The translations under genes and the position numbers were made by a program. DNA of 64,000 bases, from positions 62,001 to 126,000 of the forward strand of contig NZ_JADWYO010000005.1 of NCBI RefSeq assembly GCF_022414595.1, in the 5' to 3' direction. The notes under the pieces were generated by a model. That model did not search any database and was not told where the DNA came from. It was given only the letters and a program-made list of their open reading frames with translations. Each line of letters opens with the position of its first letter. The stretch's first letter is position 1. Source of the stretch: Streptomyces sp. MUM 203J. GTDB lineage: Bacteria; Actinomycetota; Actinomycetes; Streptomycetales; Streptomycetaceae. Below, piece by piece: positions 7,662 through 16,256 of this stretch.

Positions 7662-8726
7662 TCATACGAAGTTGAGATCCGCCCGGCGCACCAGGGGGTC
7701 CTCCAGCATCGTCCACAGCGGCACCGCGTAGTTGCCGAAGCCGTAGCGCCCGCCGAAGTGCAGTCCGAGAACACGGTGGTCGTTCAGGTCGAAGACGGGT
7801 GAGCCGCTGTTGCCGCCCAGTGTCGAGCAGTCGTGTGTCATCACGTTCTTCTCGGCCAGCAGCCGGTTGGCGGCGCCCGGCTGGAGGCGCTTGACGTTGT
7901 AGATGTCCATGAAGATCCGGCGCATCGACTCGGGCTCGTTGCGCCGCCCGTCCCAGGCGGGGTGCCCCACCACGTACACCGGGTGTCCCGGCAGGTCGGC
8001 CGGGGCGTCCGCCGCGACCGCGAGCGGATCCGGCAGCGGCTCGCCGCCCGGCACCGGGGCCACCCGCAGCAGTGCCATGTCGGCCTCGTCGTGGATGCCG
8101 ATCACCTCGGTCAGCGCGTACGCCGGGCCGCCCGTGCCCGGCAGCCGCCCGAACTCCCGGGCGAGGTCGAGGTCCGCGCTGAGGCCGGGCTGGAACGTCC
8201 ACGCGGCGCCGTCGCCCCGGGTGAACTCCGCCGCCACATGACGGTTCGTCATGATGACGTCCGCGCCCACCAGGAATCCCGTGCCCACCCAGTCCAGGCT
8301 CACATGGCCGGTCACGTCCACCCGGCCCACACGGCTGACCGAATCGCGGATGGCGGCCCGGTGGTGGTTCAGCACCTCCCACTCGCCCTCCTGCGGGGCG
8401 AAGTCGGCGGCCTGCACCAGGATGGCCGGGCGGCCCTCCAGCAGGACGATCGCCTCGATCCCGAAGGACTCGTCGTCCCCGACCTCGTCGTCCCGCCCCT
8501 TCGCGAGCTTCTCCAGGCCCCGCGCCCCGGCTGACAGCACCCGGGCCCGCTCCTCCTGGGCGAACCGGGATATCTCCGTGCCGGGCGCCTCCTCGGGGGG
8601 CGGCTCCACATCCGACTCGGGGACCTCCCGGTCCAGTCCGTCCCGTACCCGGTCCGCCACCGCCCGCAGGTCGGTGAAGATCTCCCGGGGTCCGGCCGCG
8701 ACCGGTGACCTGCTCCGGCTTCCCAT
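7662..8726 (-). CDS. Trypsin-like serine protease, intracellular
   Basis: A 354-residue chymotrypsin-fold protease without a signal peptide. The triad is readable: His about 163 in MTNRHVAAEF, Asp about 216 in HDEADMALLRV, Ser about 307 in LGGNSGSPVFD. The first 140 residues are a charged, mostly helical region (FAQEERARVLSAGARGLEKL) that may be an adaptor or regulatory segment. ATG at 8726 is preferred over GTG 8735 because GAGGAG lies at a proper distance. It is the last gene of a minus-strand run with a second trypsin-like protease and an NTPase, so it is best read as an effector or activator inside a signalling cluster rather than a digestive enzyme. Confidence 0.85.
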   Translation of the reverse strand: MGSRSRSPVAAGPREIFTDLRAVADRVRDGLDREVPESDVEPPPEEAPGTEISRFAQEERARVLSAGARGLEKLAKGRDDEVGDDESFGIEAIVLLEGRPAILVQAADFAPQEGEWEVLNHHRAAIRDSVSRVGRVDVTGHVSLDWVGTGFLVGADVIMTNRHVAAEFTRGDGAAWTFQPGLSADLDLAREFGRLPGTGGPAYALTEVIGIHDEADMALLRVAPVPGGEPLPDPLAVAADAPADLPGHPVYVVGHPAWDGRRNEPESMRRIFMDIYNVKRLQPGAANRLLAEKNVMTHDCSTLGGNSGSPVFDLNDHRVLGLHFGGRYGFGNYAVPLWTMLEDPLVRRADLNFV

Positions 8727-8742
8727 GGCACGCACGCTCCTC

Positions 8743-9885
8743 TCAGCCCTGCGACCTGCGCTGCTGCGCCTGCTCGATCTCCTCGTGCACCTCCCGGCTG
8801 TGCCGCGCGAGATGGTCCATGACGGCGGTCAGCTGCGTGCCGACGTTCACGAACGCCGCGCTCTTCCCCTGGAACGACACGTCCTCCACCCGGTGCGAGC
8901 CCCGGTGCAGCGCCACCACCTCCCAGTCGTCCGTCAGCACCGGCGAGCCCGAGGAGCCTCCCTGGGTGTCGGTGAAGTACCGCAGGTCGCGCTCGTCGGC
9001 CCGGAAGACCAGGTTGTTCCGGAGTGCCACCCGCTTCTCCGCGCCGCCCGGATGCTGGATGATGTTCACCGCGACCGGCGCCCCCGCCGTGACCTGGAGC
9101 GCCTTCCCGGCGAGGGGAAGCGCCGGACGGGCAGCGGACGGCAGGGCCGTGGTGAGCCGCAGCACCGCGTAGTCCAGGTCCGGGTCGCAGGCGGCCAGTT
9201 CCGCGACCGCCGCCTCGTCCTCCGTGCCGGTGTCGGCGCTCTCGTAGTCGAAGCGCACCCGGGTCTCGCGCGCTTGGCGACGCAGGTCCCCGTCCTCCGC
9301 GAGGGACGGTGAACCGCCGCTCGCCGTACGGGCGTTGACCACATGGTGGTTGGTCACCATGAGTGTGGGCGTGACCAGCCAGCCGGTGCCCAGGTGGGGG
9401 CCGGGGCCGACCGGCTCACCGTGCTCGTACGCGGGCACGGTGAGCCGGGCCACGGCCAGCCCCGCCCGGTCGCCGCCGCGCAGGAAGGTGAACGGCACGG
9501 TGTCGTCCCGGTGCACGATCCGTTCCTTCAGCTCCGGCACCGGAAGCCCCGCCAGCAGGTCCGGCTCGCCGCCCGCCTGCCGCGCCACCTCGTCCAGGGC
9601 CCGCTGGAGCACGGCCAGCGGTGCCGCCTCGGTGGTCCTGCGGACCGCGTTCCGCAGCCACAGCTCCAGCGGCACCGTGCCGTCGACCAGCCGTGACGTC
9701 TGGTTCATCGTCACCAGATCCGACTCCACCTGGGTGAGGGGCGCCGGGTACAGCTCCAGCCGGCGCACATAGGTGCCGAGGATCCCCTCGAACAGCCCCT
9801 TCCGCATGCCCAGATCACCGAGCCCGGCGTCCAGTGCCGCGTCCCGGACCGCGACGACCGCGTCCGGCGACAGATAGCGAGTCAT
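8743..9885 (-). CDS. Effector-associated-domain trypsin-like protease
   Basis: A 380-residue protein in two parts. Residues 1-110 are an all-helical domain (LSPDAVVAVRDAALDAGLGD, later VPLELWLRNAVRRTTEA) that resembles the effector-associated domains (EAD1 type) described in bacterial conflict systems. Residues 140-380 are a trypsin-like protease with His 181 (TNHHVVN), Asp 238 (DLDYAVLRL) and Ser 312 (QGGSSGSPV). No signal peptide is present. Its ATG overlaps the stop of the upstream NTPase gene (ATGA), so the two products are probably made in a fixed ratio. EADs are thought to join partners by like-with-like pairing, so a sister domain in this cluster could recruit this protease. The EAD subtype is my estimate. 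Confidence 0.8.
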   Translation of the reverse strand: MTRYLSPDAVVAVRDAALDAGLGDLGMRKGLFEGILGTYVRRLELYPAPLTQVESDLVTMNQTSRLVDGTVPLELWLRNAVRRTTEAAPLAVLQRALDEVARQAGGEPDLLAGLPVPELKERIVHRDDTVPFTFLRGGDRAGLAVARLTVPAYEHGEPVGPGPHLGTGWLVTPTLMVTNHHVVNARTASGGSPSLAEDGDLRRQARETRVRFDYESADTGTEDEAAVAELAACDPDLDYAVLRLTTALPSAARPALPLAGKALQVTAGAPVAVNIIQHPGGAEKRVALRNNLVFRADERDLRYFTDTQGGSSGSPVLTDDWEVVALHRGSHRVEDVSFQGKSAAFVNVGTQLTAVMDHLARHSREVHEEIEQAQQRRSQG

Positions 9886-12800
9886 GGCCCCTCCTCTCCC
9901 GTCCCGGTACGGAGGGCGGACGCGACGCCCGCCGCGATCTGGCCGTCCCTGTCGCGCAGCACCAGCAGCCGCCGCGTCAGCTCGTCGAGCGTGCCCCGTT
10001 CCCGCGCCAGCCGCAGGATGTCGGTGACCCCGGACGCGGGGGTGTCACCCGGCCCGGCCGGGGGCGGCGGGGCAGCGGGAGACGGTGACGGCCGCCCGTT
10101 CGGGGGGCCTTCGGGCTTCCCCGGCGGCCGGGGCGCGCAGCCCCCCGAGCCGTACGACCGGGCGGGAGCCCCCTGCACCGGCCCCGCTGCCCGGTGCAGG
10201 ATGTCCATCAGCGGCGGCAGCAGTTGCGCGTCCCGTTCCACCGCCCGCCGCAGCGCCGAGCCCAGCACCTCCAGCACCCGCTCGTCGTCCGGCAGGCCCA
10301 CGAGCTGGAGCGCGTGGTCCAGAGCGCGCGCGTCCAGCGTGTACACCTGCGAGGCCACCCCTCGTACGAGCGCGGGCTGCCCGGCCAGGAGCCGGTCGGG
10401 AATGCCCCGCAGCCGCCGCGCCAACTCCGCGTCGGCCTCCCGCACCCCGGCTTCCCCGGCCCGCTCCCGGACCGGCACCCCGGCCTCGGGACCGGCACCC
10501 GTCTGTTCCCGCATCCCTGCCTCCAGCCGTGCCCTGGCCAGCAGCGTGCCCATCGCCTCCAGGTGCTGGCCCCGCCCGATCGCCACGTCCTCCGCGAGCC
10601 GCAGCTCCCGGTCCGCGGCGTCCCGGTCGCCGTCCTCCTGCGCCAGCCGCGCCGACAGCAGCAGCAGCTCCAGGCGGCGCTCCCCGCAGCCCGCCTCCCG
10701 CGCCCGCTCGATCGCGTCCGACACCACGCCCCGCGCCTCCGCGCGCCTCCCCGTGGCGCTCAGCGCCTCCGCCAGCAGCACGTGCAGCGGCCCGCACGGC
10801 GTCCAGGGCCGCCGTTCCTCCAGACACGACAGAGCCTGGTGGGTGAACCCCTGCGCCAGCAGGTCCTCCACCCCGTGCGCGGTGATCCGCTCCCAGTCCT
10901 CCTGGTCCGCCTCGGCCATGACCAGCTCCGAGGCCCGCCCCCGCCCCTGGCCGCTGTGCGCGGTCAGCAGCGCCGCCGAGCGCGGGCTCATCTCCTCCTC
11001 GGCACCCGCCAGCAGCCGCGTCACGCCCGGCAGCCACCGCTCCTCGACCGTGCGCGGGTTCTCGTTCAGCCGCAGCCGGTGGTAGATCTCCTCCGCCCGC
11101 GCCGCCGTACCCTCCCGGCCCGCGTAGTACGCCACGGCCCGCCGCTCCACCTCGGGCAGCAGCGAATCGGGGTCGCTGTCCGCCAGCCGCAGCATGATCG
11201 CCCGCACATCCGGCCGCACCCGCACGGCCTCCGGGCCCACCGGCTCCACCAGGTCCAGCCGCGACAGCGTGCCGAACAGCCGCCGCGCCGCCTCCGCCCC
11301 CGGCACCTCCACCCCGCACGCCCCGGCCAGCACCTCCCGTACGACCTCCGGGGTGATGACCCGCAGCACCAGCCCGGCGTGGGCCAGGCGCCGCACGTCC
11401 TCGTCCGGGATGTGCTGGAGGATCCGCTCGTACAGGATGCCCTGCACCAGCAGCTGGTCGACCTGCCGGAAGAAGTCCCGCCGCCGCTCCGGCAGACTCC
11501 GCATCAGATCCCGCAGCCCGGCGGCGTCCCCTCCGGCGAGCGCCACGGCCCGCGCGGCGAGCCGCAGGCTCAGGGGATGCCCGCCCACCCGCTCGGCCAG
11601 CTCCCGCGCCAGCGGCTCGTCCGTCACCCCCGACTGCCGCAGCAGCTCCACCGACGCCTCCGTGTCCAGATCGCGCAGCTCGATCTCCACCAGGTCCGGC
11701 CCGGCCGCCGGGTGCCCGACCGGGGCACGCCCCGACACGACGAACCGGGCGTGCGGATACGTGTCGCAGAAGGCGAAGTAGATCGCCCACATCCGGCCCA
11801 GCACCGGCGACCACCGGTACTGGGCCTCCTCGAAGGAGTCCAGCACGATCAGGAACGGCGGCTGCTCCGGGGCCACCGCCCTCGCCAGGACCTCGCCCAC
11901 CCGGCGGAACAGCGCGCTCTCCTGCTCGCTCGCCTGCTCCAGGAACTCCCGCGAGGACCGCCGCCCCAGTCCCGCCCGGGTCGCCGCCAGTCTGTTCAGG
12001 TCCGCCACCTGCTCCTCGCCCGCACGCTGGTCGCGCACCAGCCGCAGCCCCTCGTCGGCCAGTGCTTCCAACTCGTCGTGGAACGCCGGGAACTGGACGG
12101 ACAGCTGCCGGGCGGTCTCCGCCACCATGGTGATCGGCTCGTGCACGGACAGCGACGGCCGCTCGAAGTCGATGTACGCGAAGGGGAACGGGAACTCCCG
12201 CCCGGTGCCGGTCCCCGCCGGCTGGTCGTCCGGGCTGAGCGCGTCGAGCAGGAAGTGCGCCATCAGCGTGCTCTTGCCCATGCCGCCGCGCCCGTGCACC
12301 AGCAGCGGGGGAGCGGGGGACCCGTCCGCGTCCGCCGGGTCGGTCACATGGCGCCGCATCCCGGCCAGCTGGGCGGCCCGCCCCACGAACGGGGCCCGCA
12401 CCAGCCGTTCCAGCGGCTGGATCAGCCGTGCCCTGTCCAGCTCGCGCCGCACCGCCTCGGGGCCGGGCAGCCCGGTCACGCCCGGCACCCGGGCGAGCCA
12501 CAGCACCGCCTGGAGCAGATCCGCCAGCTCCTCGGCGTCCGTCCCCCGTACCCGGGGCGGCTCCCCGCGCAGCAGCGCCAGGCACGCCCGCTCCGGCCCG
12601 GCCCCCTCCGGCACCGCGCCCAGGTTGCCCTCCAGTGCCCTCAGCGCCGCCTCCGGACCCTCCAGGGAGCGCAGCGCCGCCTCACGCGCCTCGGGCGTCA
12701 GCGTCCACCGGGCACCCTCCGCCGTCCCGGCCGCCGTGCAGTCCTCCGTCAGTTCCATGACGGCCCGCCCGGTCGCCCGCTCCTCACCGGGCAGCCGAAG

Positions 12801-12962
12801 TGCCCTCGGGTCGAAAGCCGTCAGCAGCGAGGCGGCCCGGCGGTAGCCCATGCGGGCGTCCGGCACCGGCCCGGGCAGCCCGAGGGCGGAGCACAGCTCG
12901 TCGCGCAGCCGCTCACGGAACAGCTCCCGTACGGCCACGGGGTCAGAGGGCTCGGTAGACAC
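9882..12962 (-). CDS. STAND-like P-loop NTPase with C-terminal helical repeats
   Basis: A 1026-residue NTPase. Residues 1-200 are helical and poorly recognisable. FVGRAAQL marks the start of an AAA/STAND module, with Walker A GRGGMGKST at about 222-230 and Walker B-like FLIVLDSFEEA near 400. VVSGRAP follows, then GGHPLSLRLAARA, typical of the STAND helical domain. The last 400 residues contain TPR-like helical hairpins (LLAEALSATGRRAEARGVV) and a Pro-rich break. Such proteins act as switches that oligomerise on sensing a signal. The GTG at 12962 follows AAGGAG. The start overlaps the upstream P-loop gene by 20 bases and the stop overlaps the protease gene, which argues for a single transcript. 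Confidence 0.8.
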   Translation of the reverse strand: MSTEPSDPVAVRELFRERLRDELCSALGLPGPVPDARMGYRRAASLLTAFDPRALRLPGEERATGRAVMELTEDCTAAGTAEGARWTLTPEAREAALRSLEGPEAALRALEGNLGAVPEGAGPERACLALLRGEPPRVRGTDAEELADLLQAVLWLARVPGVTGLPGPEAVRRELDRARLIQPLERLVRAPFVGRAAQLAGMRRHVTDPADADGSPAPPLLVHGRGGMGKSTLMAHFLLDALSPDDQPAGTGTGREFPFPFAYIDFERPSLSVHEPITMVAETARQLSVQFPAFHDELEALADEGLRLVRDQRAGEEQVADLNRLAATRAGLGRRSSREFLEQASEQESALFRRVGEVLARAVAPEQPPFLIVLDSFEEAQYRWSPVLGRMWAIYFAFCDTYPHARFVVSGRAPVGHPAAGPDLVEIELRDLDTEASVELLRQSGVTDEPLARELAERVGGHPLSLRLAARAVALAGGDAAGLRDLMRSLPERRRDFFRQVDQLLVQGILYERILQHIPDEDVRRLAHAGLVLRVITPEVVREVLAGACGVEVPGAEAARRLFGTLSRLDLVEPVGPEAVRVRPDVRAIMLRLADSDPDSLLPEVERRAVAYYAGREGTAARAEEIYHRLRLNENPRTVEERWLPGVTRLLAGAEEEMSPRSAALLTAHSGQGRGRASELVMAEADQEDWERITAHGVEDLLAQGFTHQALSCLEERRPWTPCGPLHVLLAEALSATGRRAEARGVVSDAIERAREAGCGERRLELLLLSARLAQEDGDRDAADRELRLAEDVAIGRGQHLEAMGTLLARARLEAGMREQTGAGPEAGVPVRERAGEAGVREADAELARRLRGIPDRLLAGQPALVRGVASQVYTLDARALDHALQLVGLPDDERVLEVLGSALRRAVERDAQLLPPLMDILHRAAGPVQGAPARSYGSGGCAPRPPGKPEGPPNGRPSPSPAAPPPPAGPGDTPASGVTDILRLARERGTLDELTRRLLVLRDRDGQIAAGVASALRTGTGEEGP

Positions 12963-14109
12963 GGACCGCTCCTTCCACGGCGCTGCACAGCCGCCGCATG
13001 TAGCTGTCGCGCTCACGGGCGCCGCCACAGGCGGGCCCCGCCCGGTCCCCGGGCTCGCCCACCGCGTGCAGGACCTCCGCCAGCGCCACCTCCGCCAGCT
13101 CGGTCAGTGCCGCCTCCCGCTCCTGCGGGGCGAGCTCCCGGAACCGGACGGGCGGCGGCACCTCCCGGAAGCAGTGTGCGAGGAGCGTCCTCAGCTCGGC
13201 GGGTCCGGCCACCCGCGCCCGGTCCCGCTGGATGCTGTTGCGCAGATCGTGCGGCAGCGGGCGGGCCGCCTCGCTGTAGCCGAGCAGGACCAGGCGCGGC
13301 GGCTGCTCGCCGGGCCTCGGCTCGTACTCGGAGACGGCCCGCGCGAGCTGGCCGATCAGTTCCCACACGTCCGAGCCGGGGTCGAGCCGGTCGCACTCGT
13401 CCAGCACGAACCAGACGGGCGCCTCCGGGTCGGTCGCCTCCCGCACCACCCGCAGCACCGCGCTGTACCGGGTCGGCAGCAGGTCGTCCAGCCCGGTCGC
13501 ACCCGGCGGCGCCGGGGACAGGGCCGTGTCGGCCTCGACGAAGGCGGCGAGCTGTGCCAGCACCCGGCCGGCCGTCGACGCCGGGTCGAGGATCACACGG
13601 ACCGGGCGGAAGCCGCGGTGCTGCCCGATGTGCCGGATGAAGGTGTACGTGTACGACCTGCCGCTGTCGGGCTCACCGTCCACCACCAGCACCGCCGTGT
13701 GCGGGTTCGTCAGGAAGGTGCGCAGCTCGGTGCGCAGGTTCTCCCGGTCCAGGAAGGCCTCGGTGCCGTTCTTCAGCAGGTACCGGCCGAACGGGTCCTC
13801 CGAACCGTGGGTCCGGGCGTCCTCCCGGAGCCGCGCCAGGAAGTCCCCGGCCATGTGGGCGTCCTCGTGATCGGCCAGGCCCGTCCGCAGCAGCGCCTCC
13901 AGCAGGGCCACCTGCCCCGGGATCGACCTGAGCGACTCGCCGACCAGCTCAGCGGCGTTGTCGGCGGGCCTGGCGGTGAGCTTCAGCCGGGTGACGAACG
14001 CCGTGGCGAAACCGGCCCGCTCCAGCGCGGTGTGCGGGTCGAGGGTCTTGAACAGGTAGACCAGCGCCCACTCCTTGACGGTCTCCCATTCGGTGGTCTC
14101 CAGCGGCAT
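12943..14109 (-). CDS. P-loop ATPase with EAD-like N-terminal domain
   Basis: A 388-residue protein. Residues 1-85 form a helical domain (WETVKEWALVYLFKTLD, FVTRLKL, LLEALLRTGLAD) resembling effector-associated or death-like adaptor domains. An AAA-like domain follows with P-loop GEPDSGRSYT (145-154) and Walker B VWFVLDECD (232-240). The usual P-loop Lys is Arg, so hydrolysis may be weak or lost while nucleotide binding remains. ATG at 14109 is chosen; GTG at 14136 with GAAGG upstream is an alternative. Its 3' end overlaps the start of the large NTPase. A partner or sensor role for that NTPase is inferred from the overlap and the shared module type. Confidence 0.7.
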   Translation of the reverse strand: MPLETTEWETVKEWALVYLFKTLDPHTALERAGFATAFVTRLKLTARPADNAAELVGESLRSIPGQVALLEALLRTGLADHEDAHMAGDFLARLREDARTHGSEDPFGRYLLKNGTEAFLDRENLRTELRTFLTNPHTAVLVVDGEPDSGRSYTYTFIRHIGQHRGFRPVRVILDPASTAGRVLAQLAAFVEADTALSPAPPGATGLDDLLPTRYSAVLRVVREATDPEAPVWFVLDECDRLDPGSDVWELIGQLARAVSEYEPRPGEQPPRLVLLGYSEAARPLPHDLRNSIQRDRARVAGPAELRTLLAHCFREVPPPVRFRELAPQEREAALTELAEVALAEVLHAVGEPGDRAGPACGGARERDSYMRRLCSAVEGAVRVYRAL

Positions 14110-14274
14110 CGCGCACCTGCCCGGTGTGGTGGTCACCCTCCCGGCCTTCTCCGGCAACCCCGCCCGTGCCCTGGTTCTCCGCCCCTCCATTCGCCATGGT
14201 CACACCAGGCGGGAGCTGCTGCAATCCGGTCGGTGACCGGCCCGCCACCAGGCGGCCCACCGGTCGGGCATTCC

Positions 14275-15231
14275 TCAGCGGGTCCGGGCGCACACCCGCC
14301 GTACCGGGTCCCGTACCAGCACGTCGGAGAGGTACTCGGCAGCCGCATGGTGGTTCTCGCCGTTGTTGCGCACCAGCACGTCCGTGATCCGGCCGGGCGG
14401 GGCGTACTCGGGCCGCAGGGTGTGGTCGAGCGCCACCAGGTCCCGCGCGTCGGACGCGTTCAGCCACAGCCCCGTACGGGACGGTACGGCGGGCGGCGCG
14501 GCCAGGCAGTCCTGTACCTCGGTCACCGCCAGCGGCGACCCGAGCGTCACGAACAGGTCCACGCGGGGGTTCCGGGCCGCGAGCACCTCGTACGCGACGA
14601 CACTGCCGAGGCTGTGGCCCACGACCACCAGCGGTCCTTCCCGCCCGTCGTCGCCCTCTCCGGCCCCGGCCGCGTCCAGCGCGTCCGTCACGGCCTGCCG
14701 GATCGCGCGCCCGGCGGCGCCGAAGAAGTACGCGTGCACATCCTCGAACACATGCTGGACCAGCAGCCGGAACAGCGCCGTCCGCGCCGGCCGGGGCAGC
14801 GGCAGCGCCTCCGGCAGCGGCTCCTCGCCGGGCCCCGGCCGAGGCTCCTCCGCCAGCGCCAGCGCCTCCGCCATGTACGTCATGTCCCGCAGCCAGCCGC
14901 CCAGGGCACCGCCACCCGGGACCCGCCCGGCCGCGCCACCCGCCCGGGCCTCCGTCGCCGTCCGCGCCATGAACTGGGCCGGGTCCTCCAGCGCCGGCGG
15001 CCGGGGTGCCTCGCGCTCCCGCTCCGCCTCCGCCACGGCTGTCGAGGCGCCCTCCAGCGGGTCCGGCACGGGATCGGGCAGCGGCCTCTCGTGCAGCACG
15101 GGCGCCCAGTACGCCAGGTGCGACAGCTCGCCCATGTCCCGGCCGAACAGTGCCCGGTCCCACTGGGACTTGAGCAGTTCGGCGCGCGGCTTGGGACCGG
15201 CACCGTGGACGTACACGATCCGGGCGGCCAT
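14275..15231 (-). CDS. Alpha/beta hydrolase (lipase/esterase-like)
   Basis: A 318-residue alpha/beta hydrolase. The N-terminal strand and oxyanion segment read RIVYVHGAG, the nucleophile elbow is GHSLGS with Ser about 207, and VTLGSPLAV follows as the next core strand. A late NHHAAAEYLSD supplies the likely catalytic His. A 90-residue insert with Pro/Glu-rich and helical parts lies between the first strand and the elbow. No signal peptide is present. Its ATG shares a base with the stop of the nuclease gene upstream (TGATG), so the two are coupled. Next to NTPases and proteases it could be a membrane-lipid-attacking effector, but the substrate is unknown. Confidence 0.75.
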   Translation of the reverse strand: MAARIVYVHGAGPKPRAELLKSQWDRALFGRDMGELSHLAYWAPVLHERPLPDPVPDPLEGASTAVAEAEREREAPRPPALEDPAQFMARTATEARAGGAAGRVPGGGALGGWLRDMTYMAEALALAEEPRPGPGEEPLPEALPLPRPARTALFRLLVQHVFEDVHAYFFGAAGRAIRQAVTDALDAAGAGEGDDGREGPLVVVGHSLGSVVAYEVLAARNPRVDLFVTLGSPLAVTEVQDCLAAPPAVPSRTGLWLNASDARDLVALDHTLRPEYAPPGRITDVLVRNNGENHHAAAEYLSDVLVRDPVRRVCARTR

Positions 15232-16100
15232 CACAGGTCCATCAGCGTGTCGTCCGGCGACTCCAGCCGCCGCCACCGCTCCTCCGGGGCCCGCGGCACC
15301 GGCATCAGGTCGGCGGGCGGCAGCGGGCCCAGATCCAGCCCGGTCAGCTCCACCACGTCCGCGACCGGCACCTGGTACGTGCGGAACGCGCCCAGCGGCG
15401 GCGGCGCCCCCGGCACCGAGCCGACCAGCGCGCGCTCGGCGTCCCGGGTGAGGTCGGGGCTCTGGTCCAGCACGTACGCGGTCGCCGCCAGCTGCCCGCC
15501 GTGCACGAACGCGGCCACTTTCCAGAAGCGCAGCGGCACCTGGATGCCCCGGTACGGCGGGTCGGCGTCGTGCAGGACGGGCCCGGTCAGCACCACCAGC
15601 CTGCGCCCGTACTCCGACGCGTGGCCCAGCAGATAGTCCTCCACCCCCAGCCACACCTGCTTGCCCTGGTTGAAGACATCGGCCTGCGGCGCGGCGTTGG
15701 TGTAGTAGAACGTGTCGTCCCCGGCACGGACCGCCACCGCGCCCCACACCGGGTCGAGCCGCCGCACCAGATGGCCCCGGTCCAGGGAGTTGTTCCGGTA
15801 CACGGCCGGGCCCGCCTGCCAGTCCTCGGGCACCCGGGGATCGAGCCGCCAGTCGTCGTCGCGGCGCGGGTTCTGCAGCTGCGCGCCGTCGATGCCCACG
15901 GCGGTGGCCGCCGCGAGCCGCCGGTCGGGCCGCAGCACCACGCTGAAGTGGGTGTACGGGAGGACGACCGTCTCCACACCGGGTCTGCTGAGCCGGGGCA
16001 GCGGCACGTTCGGCACATCCGTGCCGAGGAAGCCCTCGTCGAAGCCGGTCCGGTCCGCGAGGTCGTTCCGCCGCTCATCCGACGGATCAGAGAAGCTCAT
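15231..16100 (-). CDS. EndoG/NUC1-type DNA/RNA non-specific endonuclease
   Basis: A 289-residue beta-beta-alpha-Me nuclease. The catalytic motif is NNSLDRGHLVRR with His about 110, and the metal-binding Asn sits in TNAAPQADVFNQGKQVW (about 144). Both are intact. LRFWKVAAFV, the usual F/W-K strand of EndoG-type enzymes, follows. There is no secretion signal, so it probably acts inside the cell, and its own host must either inhibit it or keep it inactive. It is the first gene of the minus-strand run and is overlapped by the hydrolase start. The ATG at 16100 lacks a clear ribosome site. Together with the divergent caspase, this gives a bacterial parallel to the caspase-nuclease pairing of apoptosis. 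Confidence 0.85.
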   Translation of the reverse strand: MSFSDPSDERRNDLADRTGFDEGFLGTDVPNVPLPRLSRPGVETVVLPYTHFSVVLRPDRRLAAATAVGIDGAQLQNPRRDDDWRLDPRVPEDWQAGPAVYRNNSLDRGHLVRRLDPVWGAVAVRAGDDTFYYTNAAPQADVFNQGKQVWLGVEDYLLGHASEYGRRLVVLTGPVLHDADPPYRGIQVPLRFWKVAAFVHGGQLAATAYVLDQSPDLTRDAERALVGSVPGAPPPLGAFRTYQVPVADVVELTGLDLGPLPPADLMPVPRAPEERWRRLESPDDTLMDL

Positions 16101-16256
16101 GATGCGAGCGGTACCCGGGCGGCGGCCCGGCCCCAACGGCGCGGTGCCGACGCCACCCCATCAGCGCACGGCGGGGTTCGGGACGGCCCGGCCCGAGGAA
16201 GGCATCGCGATGGCCCCCTGCCGTCGCCGCCTTCCGTCCCCCGAGGAGACCCCCCC
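16101..16256. promoter_or_regulatory. Divergent promoter region, nuclease versus caspase
   Basis: A 156-base gap separates the nuclease gene (minus) and the caspase gene (plus), so it must hold promoters for both. The caspase ribosome site GAGGAG is at 16243-16248. I see no strong palindrome or clear hexamers. Confidence 0.4.

Noticed and set aside
10194..13640. A very long plus-strand open frame opposite the STAND-like NTPase gene
   Set aside because: It is the complement of a real gene in GC-rich DNA; the translation is rich in Arg, Gln, His and Pro and has no motif. The same holds for long frames opposite the metzincin (2817-5213), pnkp (25797-29273) and caspase-helicase (56150-59695).
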